A stretch of DNA of 64,000 nucleotides, from NCBI GenBank assembly GCA_030435675.1, contig CM059622.1:3100001-3164000 (forward strand), in the 5' to 3' direction. The notes under the pieces were generated by a model. The model did not search any database, was not told where the DNA came from, and worked only from the letters and a program-made list of their open reading frames with translations. Position 1 is the stretch's first letter, and the number at the start of each line of letters is the position of its first letter. Origin of the DNA: Steinernema hermaphroditum. Taxonomy: Eukaryota > Nematoda > Chromadorea > Rhabditida > Steinernematidae. The position numbers and the translations under genes were made by a program. Below are positions 56,753 to 64,000 of this stretch, in pieces.

Positions 56753-58123
56753 ATGGACACTATTTCCCATGATTTCGTCGTCCCGGTGATGCAGATCCTC
56801 TTTGATCATAACACGTGTTCCGGATTGGAAGAAGCAGAACTTCTTGGATACAAGTACGGTGACATCGCCAACGAAGTCGTCGAGAATTCATGCATCTGCA
56901 AACTCACAATTCCTGGATTGTACTGCGACGAGCTTTATATTCTACCAAATGCGCCTTCGTTCAAGAAGCTTTTGGGAAAGGAATCGCTTCCCCATCCCGC
57001 TAGCATGGCCAGAGTTGTCACCTTTTCCGTTAGCGCCCGAGAGCTTGTCTATAGGAAAGAGCATGTCCAATTCTACAACCCACTGTACGGGAAGATGTCG
57101 AGAGTGATGGATCTCTGTAGATTCGTCCGCACTCGGGAACTCGTTTTGGAGGAGTTTGGATCAGAAGGGGAAGCAGGTAGTTTTACGAAATTCTATGAAG
57201 TTGCTCCCGACATGACGGCCTTCTTCAACAAGGTCGTTCTGCGCTATCAAGAAACGGACGTTTTCGAGAAAGTGGCTGAAATGTTCCTAGAGGCGAAGAA
57301 CCTCGAATCTCTGGAATTTTTGGACCCTCACCTAAGAGATCTCTTCCATGGATATTTCGATGGGGACACGTTTTTCACCGATATTACTTGGAATGATCCC
57401 CCTCTGTGGTTTCAACAGTTTGTCAAGAAGGCGTTCCATCAACCGCAACTGGTTCACCTAGATCTGAACAGTCCATATGTCGACTGGATCCCAACGGACT
57501 TTCTGTGTCCTCTATTTGAGGACTGGTTTAAGAATCCTGAAACGTTCCCTAGGGTAACCAAGACCGTAACAGGTTTGGGTGCATATTTTCGAAGGTCGCA
57601 GCTCCGCGACTTTGGATTCCGTTCCATTGGAGGCATCACAGAAAGCGGCCGTTTCTCTTCAATGAGGTTCGATCTCGTTCATCCTACTTGTGCAGAGCGC
57701 AGGATAATTTTAAAAATTTACACACTTACTGATATGGTGTATTTTGTAGGCGCCTGGGGATCGGCTTTTAGGCATTTCGCCTCCTATTTCACTGTGTGTT
57801 TCGCCTACGGAGAGAATGCTCGTCACTTGGAGGACAAGACTGCCCCCTCCAAGCCCATCCCGAACCTTTTTCGCGTTGTCCTGGAAACTATCGCTCTTTT
57901 TGGTTATCTTTCTATATATCATGTTATTTGGGCAATAGCCCTTTTCCCGATTGCCCTCTCGCTTGCACCCTCTATTATATGGTTCCGTACAATGCGCACC
58001 TTGATGTTTTCCCCTACAATCGCTTTTCCGCTCTTTAAAATCTGCATCTACACTCTGCTTTCAAGTATAGAATCTCCCTTTGAAATCTTCCGTTATGTCC
58101 TTTCTTTAATATTCCTGTGGTGA
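56753..58123 (+). CDS. Lineage-specific protein with C-terminal membrane segments, single exon
   Basis: The ATG at 56753 follows an acceptor (CCTCTGTTCAG) by 19 bp, so trans-splicing is likely. The 456-residue product has an N-terminal globular part (FLEAKNLESLEFLDPHLRDL and FFTDITWNDPPLWFQQFV resemble leucine-rich F-box-associated proteins of nematodes) and a C-terminal 150 residues with several hydrophobic segments (IALFGYLSIYHVIWAIALFP, then ALSLAPSIIW and FPLFKICIYTLL). No named family. A 3' fragment of a second copy lies at 59852. Confidence 0.6.
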   Translation: MDTISHDFVVPVMQILFDHNTCSGLEEAELLGYKYGDIANEVVENSCICKLTIPGLYCDELYILPNAPSFKKLLGKESLPHPASMARVVTFSVSARELVYRKEHVQFYNPLYGKMSRVMDLCRFVRTRELVLEEFGSEGEAGSFTKFYEVAPDMTAFFNKVVLRYQETDVFEKVAEMFLEAKNLESLEFLDPHLRDLFHGYFDGDTFFTDITWNDPPLWFQQFVKKAFHQPQLVHLDLNSPYVDWIPTDFLCPLFEDWFKNPETFPRVTKTVTGLGAYFRRSQLRDFGFRSIGGITESGRFSSMRFDLVHPTCAERRIILKIYTLTDMVYFVGAWGSAFRHFASYFTVCFAYGENARHLEDKTAPSKPIPNLFRVVLETIALFGYLSIYHVIWAIALFPIALSLAPSIIWFRTMRTLMFSPTIAFPLFKICIYTLLSSIESPFEIFRYVLSLIFLW

Positions 58124-58945
58124 GCAACGTTTCTGGAGAAATCTGTGGGCGGAATAAATCTTACACAAATCAGTCTATATGTGTCAGTTTTAAAATGCCT
58201 CTCTTTAAAACCTCTCTTCCAGGCAAAGGACCCATCGTCCGCGAAAAATAGCCTGTGTTTTTGGTTTCACCGTTCTCGTTGACCTTACTCGTGGCTAGCG
58301 GTCAGTCCCTCGATCGCTCTCCGAACGTCAGAAGTCAGGTCGGTCAGATAGCAAACCTGTGGCAATTGCGAGTTTTGAGTCGTTGGTAGACGTCGGTTTG
58401 AACTTATTCGAAGCTGCTAGACAAGACACTATTATCCATAGTAGCCTAGTATTATCCATATATTATTAGTATTATCCATAGCAGCCTAGTAGTAAAAGCT
58501 CCTCAAAACTCCCTATAGACGGATGCACAAGTCTCATGTCTCGAAATTGAATGTCTCGTATAGCCATCGTTTGGGCCCAGAAGTAGTTGCAAACTACCGG
58601 GTGTAAAAAGGTCCCTTTTTCAATGATTGGCTGCTAGATAAACAGTGCAGACAATGATAGATTATTGTGGTTTAACGTGAAGCAGAGTCTAACTCTTGTC
58701 GCGGCAGCGCGCGGTCGGCCGGACGGACGCTCTCTGACCGAAAAAGGGAATGACATCTATTTTTGTACATTATCTGGGGCCTTCTACACCACTGCACGAA
58801 CTTAGTTTGCATCTCGTGTTACAAATATCCGTTTATATCACTTTTCTTCACTTCTAGTACATTAGTCTCTATGGATGCCGCTCGCGAATCCACTAAAAAC
58901 ACTCCAGGAAAGTGCTGTTTCACTCGACTTGCTTCACTTTACAGA
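58124..58945. other. Intergenic; start of the duplicated unit
   Basis: Bases from about 58313 (CGCTCTCCGAACGTCAGA) are paralogous to 60445 onward. A short tandem ATTATCCATA lies at 58430-58480. No gene before the secreted-protein gene. Confidence 0.6.
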
Positions 58946-59325
58946 ATGCGTCCAACTGCGTCTCCCGTAGTTTTTATCATTCTAGTAAGATCATCGATTT
59001 TTGATAAACATTTTCTGTATAGGTTTTGGTTGCATTTCGCCAAGTGGACGCCCTTAGAATACGCTATTGGAAACTGCCGTTTGGCTCGAATAACACTGAT
59101 TCACAATTGGTTCCGGATGTAACTTCTGTGTCCGAATGTGCACTACACGCCTACAGAGAAAGTAGAATCGGATTTACTTTGATGCCTGCCGGTCCGTCTT
59201 GTATCATTCACAACTTCAGTCATTTCAAGCCAACGAAAGCCGACGACCGGCTTACGTATTTTCTGAGTGGACGCAAGGAGGTCCCCTCGTGTAATGACCC
59301 CAAAAATTTCGATAGTAAGTGTTGA
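58946..59325 (+). CDS. Small secreted protein, paralogue A (PAN/CW-like?)
   Basis: Exons 58946-58984 and 59023-59325, with an acceptor (TTTACAG) one base before the ATG. The N-terminus MRPTASPVVFIILVLVAFRQ is a signal peptide formed across the 38-bp intron. The mature part has VSECALHAYRESRIGFTL, SCIIHNFS and a Cys near the end, a spacing that loosely recalls nematode PAN/CW domains (Cys, alanine-tyrosine, then Cys). A donor GTAAGT at 59315 may lead to further exons. If unused, the protein ends at 59325 with about 113 residues. Paralogue B lies 1.77 kb downstream. Confidence 0.65.
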
Positions 59326-59851
59326 GTGTATTGTAGCCGTTAGAACTCAGTCATTAAGTTCTCAGTATGACCTACGGATGTGAAATGAAAAAGGAAATTT
59401 GCGATGAACTCACTAACCTGGTCAGTTTACTCAAGCTTGAACTTCACAGTCATTCGAAATGTATTTAGAGACGCGAAAAATGTAAGGGAAAAAATCGGAG
59501 GTGCGAAGTTCCTTGAAGCAATATTTCACGGAGGTGACAAGACAGTGAGAATTGAATTTGCATGCGTACTTATGTGCTTTATGAGATGTGTTCAGTCCAT
59601 AACGTTTTTTGCCTGAGGATCTTCTTGGGTCCAGTTTTTAGACCTACTAATTTCTCTGTTGTGTGGCACATTGCTGTACATGTGGTTCTTTGTGAAGTCC
59701 GACGAATTCCCCAGAGACAGTTGAGGCAAGTCAGGTCTTTGAGGCAAGCGGAACCGTTTAAGGATTTTGTTGACTTTGTATAAGCACCCTTGTGACCGTT
59801 ATTGTTGTTACTTCGAGTGTTATTACCATAGTTTCTTTTCTATGAGGTTTC
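59326..59851. other. Duplicated downstream region of paralogue A
   Basis: This is paralogous to 61118-61640 (shared CTTGAACTTCACAG, CATTCGAAAT and ATTACxATAG near the end). A frame with Cys residues at 59368-59470 could be a third exon of A, but the matching segment in B has a 2-bp length change, so I do not call it. Confidence 0.5.
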
Positions 59852-60200
59852 TCTTCAATGAGGTTCGATCTCGTTCATCCTACTTGTGCAGAGCGCAGGA
59901 TAATCTTAAAAATTTACACAGTTACAAGACTCGACACAAGACTGCCCCCTCCAAGCCCATCCCGAACCTTTTTCGCGTTTGCCTGGAAAAAATCGCTCTT
60001 CCTGTTTATTTTCAATTGCTTGGGTTTTTTTGGCAATAAGCCTTTCTTTAATATTTCTGTGGTGAGCAACGTTTCTGGAGAAATCTGTGGGCGGAATAAA
60101 TCTTACATAAATCAGTCTATATGTGTCAGTTTTAAAATGTTATCCTTCCGAACCAAGAGCCATCGTCCTGAAAATGGTCAGTGTTTTTTGGTTTTACCGT
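59852..60200 (+). pseudogene. 3' fragment of the gene at 56753
   Basis: TCAATGAGGTTCGATCTCGT and the next 50 bases match 57660-57725 with one change. The match continues with TGCCCCCTCCAAGCCCATCC (57840) and the 3' UTR stretch GTGGTGAGCAACGTTTCTGG (58122). Pieces of about 110 and 190 bp are missing in between. It has no start and no intact frame. Confidence 0.9.
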
Positions 60201-60223
60201 ACAGTTTGACCTCACTTAAGTAT

Positions 60224-60426
60224 CTTTCACAAGGTCGCCGTCGCCGTCACCGGCACCGTTTTGTGTTCACGTTGCCACCGGCGCCGTCACCGTCACTTGC
60301 ACCGTCTTGTACGTGAAAAGGCGCCGGCGCCGGCGCCGGTGGCAACGTGAACACAGAACGGTGACGGCGCCGGCGGCTGTTCACATGCAAAACGGTGACG
60401 GCGCCGGTAAGGGCACCTTGTGAAAG
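60224..60426. mobile_element. Foldback MITE-like element, GC-rich
   Basis: The ends CTTTCACAAGGT and ACCTTGTGAAAG are exact reverse complements. Inside, GTGTTCACGTTGCCACCGGC (60272) faces its inverted copy GCCGGTGGCAACGTGAACAC (60335), and GGCGCC units fill the rest. The whole can fold into one long hairpin of about 200 nt. It encodes nothing and sits at the junction between the two duplicated units. Confidence 0.85.
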
Positions 60427-60713
60427 AGCCATTAATATCGCGGAGCGGTCGCTCTCCGAACATCAGACGTCAAAGTCGGCCAGACAGCAAACCTGTCACA
60501 ATTGTGAATTTTGAGTTGTTCGCAGCAGGAATGATACTGCCGCAGCAGATACAAATCGATGCAGAAGTCCAGAACCGACAGCTCCTCGAAAACTCCACAA
60601 AAAAAGAAAATTTCCCGTCACTTTACTTTTAGTCTCTATGGTTTCCGCCCTCTAATACACTAAACGCACTGCAGGAAGGCGCCATTTGACGCCCTTCTGC
60701 TTCACTTTCCAGA

Positions 60714-61117
60714 ATGCGACCGACTGCGTCTCCCATAGTTTATATCACAGTAAGGTCCTCGATTTTCAATAAACATTTTCTGCATAGGTTTTGGCTGCAT
60801 TTCGCCAAGTCGAAGCCCTTAGAGTACGGTATTGGAAACTGCCGCTTGGCTCATATGACACTGATCACCAATTGGTTCCGGATGTAACTTCTGCGTCAGA
60901 CTGTGCACTTCACGCCTATAGAGAAGGTAAAATTGGATTTACTTTGAAGCTGGAGCCAACACCATCTTGCTCCATTCACAATTTCAAAGGTTTCCACAAA
61001 AATGAGGCCAAAGACCGGCGTACGTATTTGCTGAGCGCAGGCAACGAAGCCCCCTTGTGTAAGAACCCCGAAGACTTCAACAGTAAGTGTTTATTGTATT
61101 GTGGCCATTACAACTGA
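60714..61117 (+). CDS. Small secreted protein, paralogue B (PAN/CW-like?)
   Basis: Exons 60714-60749 and 60788-61117. A CTTTCCAG acceptor lies one base before the ATG. Signal peptide MRPTASPIVYITVLAAFRQV. The mature part shares ASDCALHAYREGKIGFTLKL, SCSIHNFKGF and the end pattern with paralogue A, with clear divergence in between. A donor GTAAGT at 61083 matches the one in A. If unused, the frame continues FNSKCLLYCGHYN to 61117, giving about 121 residues. Confidence 0.65.
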
Positions 61118-62111
61118 GTCATTAAGTTCCTCATCTGATCTCCGGGAGGTGTAATATGAAAGAGGATGCTTGCGCTGAACTTGGCGGACTGGTCGGTCAA
61201 CTCGATCTTGAACTTCACAGCCATTCGAAATCTGTTTTAGAAATATGTTTGTGCGGGATGCAAGGAACCGGAGGCGCAAAGTTGGTCGAGGAAAGATGGA
61301 AGTTACGAGACAATGACGGATTTTAAATCCGTGGCTAAATGTCTTGTGTCTCCTTGTCTTTAGCCCATCAGAAGGATTATATTGTTTGAGGATCTTCTTG
61401 GATCGAACTTTTAGTGCTACTAATATCCTGACTTTGTTGTGTAGATTTTACTTTGCGTTTTGCTTTAAATGTGGTTTTTGTGAAGTCTTTCTTTCTTAAA
61501 ATTTCAGTTGAATCCCCCAGATATAACATGTCTTTGAGGCAAAATAGCGGAGTTCGGAACCATTTGAGAATTCCGTTAAGTTGGAATAAACACCTTTGTG
61601 ACCGATATTATTGTCACTTAGAGTGCTATTACTATAGACGCGGATGCGCGCGATTTTCAACTTCTTTGGGCCATAAGGGCCATGTAGCCATGCGGCGATA
61701 CCAGAAGCCTTCAAAGCAGATGTGAGCTCAGAAGACGATCCTATGCCCCAAACGCCGCAAGTAGGATTCGTAACAACTGTTTCTCATCGGGATTCTGTGG
61801 AGAGGGTGCCATCAGAGTCGTACATCTTCACCGACATCCATGGATTTTTTGCAGTGAAAAACGCAGTTTAAAAAAGTGTCGAAAAATGCATCGCTTGTGT
61901 GTATTTATCACAGTCACATCTCACGTGATGTTGTATACCGAAAGCTAATCCGACAGCCGCCCTTGATTTGTCCTTTAACGCTGTCTAGACAGTCTGACCA
62001 GTGCTTGCAAGCATTGCAACGATCATTGTGATATTGTAAGTTAGTCTCGGTTTTGTGCTCGGAGCGACTGGTCGTGCATAGCAGAGCCCACAATCTTTTG
62101 TCTATCGTACA
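61118..62111. other. Remainder of duplicated unit and intergenic DNA
   Basis: To about 61640 the DNA is paralogous to 59326-59835. After that nothing is recognised except a CTGTCTAGACAGTCTGACCAG palindrome-containing stretch at 61981, one more TAGACA-type site. Confidence 0.55.
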
Positions 62112-62598
62112 ATGCTGACCCCAATCGGCTTTGGTCCTTCCTTTTACGATGTGGTAAGAAAGCAACCCTTTCCAGCACGCCTAACAATCCATCTTTTCCT
62201 AGAACCTCCCTTTCGATACGAGGATTCAGGGATTCTCCGCTCCTCAGCGCATCCAGGTCGTCGGACGTCCCTTCGCTGGCCACTCGAGGCGATTCGAATT
62301 TAACTTCAAGTCCGTCGACAAGACCATCTTCCACATGAATCCTCGTTTCGACTGCAGGGACACCTTCGTCGTCATGAACAGCCAACGTGAAGGGAAATGG
62401 CAGAGGGAGGAGCGCCATCACCAGTGGTTCTCTCTCGGCAAGCTCTTCACAGTGGACTTCGTCGCCCAAAATGGCGCTATCGCGGTCTATCTCGACGGAG
62501 AGCACTACTACACTTTCAAGCTCAGAGATTCGGCTCACGAGATCGAGATATTCGAGATCGCCGGCGAAGTCGACGTACAGTCTGTCAGCGTCTACTAA
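62112..62598 (+). CDS. Single-CRD galectin, two exons
   Basis: Exons 62112-62153 and 62203-62598 join to 145 residues, the usual length of a one-domain galectin. The sugar-binding signature is complete: FHMNPRFD (His, Asn, Arg), then VVMNSQ (Asn), GKWQREER (Trp, Glu, Arg). No signal peptide, as usual for galectins, which leave the cell by a non-classical route and bind beta-galactosides. The end IEIFEIAGEVDVQSVSVY is the typical last strand. AATAAA at 62648. Confidence 0.93.
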
Positions 62599-64000
62599 GC
62601 ACGAAGATCATTGATACAGTAGTAAATGCCGTGAATGTTCTTTCCTCAATAAATAATATGACCGAAAAAAGTTTCCGTAAAAGGTAAAGCATGGTTTTCA
62701 TATCCGAATTCTAGGGTAGTATACTGATCGTAAACTTTTAACATTGGCAATTCCTGAAAAACTGATACATCTTTGTTCACTTAATATGTGGATCAGAGGG
62801 AACCTTCAAAGAGCCGGTGTCCCGAAAACAAAGGAAATTCTGTGAGAGGCGAATGAGCGGTCCGAGGGGAACGAGAGTTCGGACGAATACTCCGGACGAA
62901 TACGCCTATTCCGGATGACCAAGATGCATCGATCCTGACAGCTCGTTCATGTCCCACTTCGTCACTGTACATGCAAGATAATTGGTGCGTAATCGGAGTT
63001 GGACTCCCCGTTTCAAATTTCAGTGAGATGTTTTTTCGATATTAAAGATTTCTAAGACTGGATGTGTTTATGTGCGTATTCACATGACCGTAAAAGTATG
63101 TTGTGATAACAAGCTCATAAAGTTGATTTTGTAGTGAGACGCTGTTTACACCGAAGAAAGAATATAGATTGAAAGCCTAAAAAACTAAAATCACTCATCA
63201 TAGTGATGCTGAAATGACGCGGATTAAGGTATTCTATGAATTACAACTGACCGGAAACTGATCTAAATAGCGTGGAGTAGATATTCTACGACATAGCATC
63301 TGGCATCTTGTGCTCTGAGGACGCAAAATTTACATTTTCTGGCCGAGAAGGGACGGCTTCCAGGACTATGGTGAGAAAGAGTTTGAAAATCGAAAAAATA
63401 TGAATTCTTCATATTCAAACATGTCATAGCAGAATCCTCCAATGAAGCGTGATTTGCGCACAAAGCTAGCGCTATTCTTGAATGTAGAACCTTCAAATCA
63501 TATTTCACGCTATTCTACGACTTGTTTTTGAGCGAGCAGAGCGCTCATACGAAACCTTCTGAATCCGGAAAAAGGGTCGACACAGGGAGTACATGGCCAA
63601 TATTTTACTAGAGGTACACACGAGTGCACAATGATTCACTATCTACAGGGCGTGTCTGAGTCTGCCCTTAACAGGTACAAAGAGAGTTCATAAGAGTCCA
63701 GTTTTTAAAGAATGAACTTTTTTGAAGGTAGGTGAGTTTAGTTGCGCTCGACTCCATAGTCTGACCTGCATCCACCCATCTTAGCTCGATCTGCCATTTT
63801 ATTTTGAACCATCCCACATCCCCAGAGGGCTAAACCTTGCCTCTTCACTGACCGTGTCCCGCAAAATCGATCTTATACACCTGACACATCGCATGGCACT
63901 ATTTTATTTCAATACAGGAAAACAGATAACATACCAACCGTCGCAATCACTGCCCTACTTCACCATAGTAGACGGGAAGAACGTCTGAAAGAAAACAGCA
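62599..64000. other. Intergenic DNA to the window edge, nothing recognised
   Basis: After the galectin 3' end I see no exon with splice or homology support on either strand. Confidence 0.5.

Noticed and set aside
1..64000. CRISPR arrays, bacterial operons, rRNA genes
   Set aside because: None seen. The spliced, trans-splice-like gene structures are eukaryotic.

Overview
The window is nuclear DNA from a nematode, probably a rhabditid or diplogastrid. The evidence is an unc-89 (obscurin/titin-like) muscle gene with the nematode SH3-DH-PH-Ig order, many 40-48 bp introns with TTTCAG-type acceptors, coding exons that start a few bases after an unpaired acceptor (as expected for spliced-leader trans-splicing), and intron-containing tRNA-Tyr genes. 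I cannot fix the genus from sequence alone.

Layout. Positions 1-16.7 kb hold the N-terminal half of unc-89 on the minus strand. All 19 exons connect in frame, giving about 3450 residues that continue off the left edge. From 16.7 to 29 kb the DNA is gene-poor: a two-exon FHA-fold protein (21.06-21.79 kb), a tRNA-Val, an inverted pair of tRNA-Tyr genes, GC-rich islands and dispersed repeats. From 29 to 38 kb it is compact: a four-exon zinc-finger gene (+), a tiny membrane-protein gene with an in-frame TGA (+), a divergent PP2A B55-type WD40 subunit (-) head to head with a secreted protein gene (+), and the DNA helicase helq-1 (-).

From 38 to 49 kb is a transposon-rich accessory block. It holds a relict BTB exon, a decayed Helitron, an F-box-like single-exon gene, a 5'-truncated non-LTR reverse transcriptase broken by an 8-bp tandem duplication, a mariner-like terminus, a PIF/Harbinger transposase fragment, and a duplicated copy of the helq-1 5' end that carries an inserted ~0.88 kb element.

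From 49 to 53.5 kb three housekeeping genes lie tightly head to tail: a two-Tudor-domain protein, LYRM4/ISD11 (Fe-S cluster biogenesis) and MNAT1/MAT1 (CDK-activating kinase and TFIIH). From 53.5 to 55.4 kb is a complete cytochrome P450 (-) with a TATA box and two copies of a nuclear-receptor-like element upstream. From 56.7 to 61.6 kb a tandem duplication carries a lineage-specific F-box-like/membrane gene (one intact copy, one 3' fragment) and two paralogous small secreted proteins, with a ~200 bp foldback element at the junction. At 62.1-62.6 kb is a single-domain galectin. Everything after that looks intergenic.

I see no coherent new pathway. The most distinctive items are the helq-1 duplication fused to transposon debris, the in-frame TGA in the small membrane-protein gene, the repeated receptor-like element of the P450, and the dense TACNGTA motif inside unc-89.
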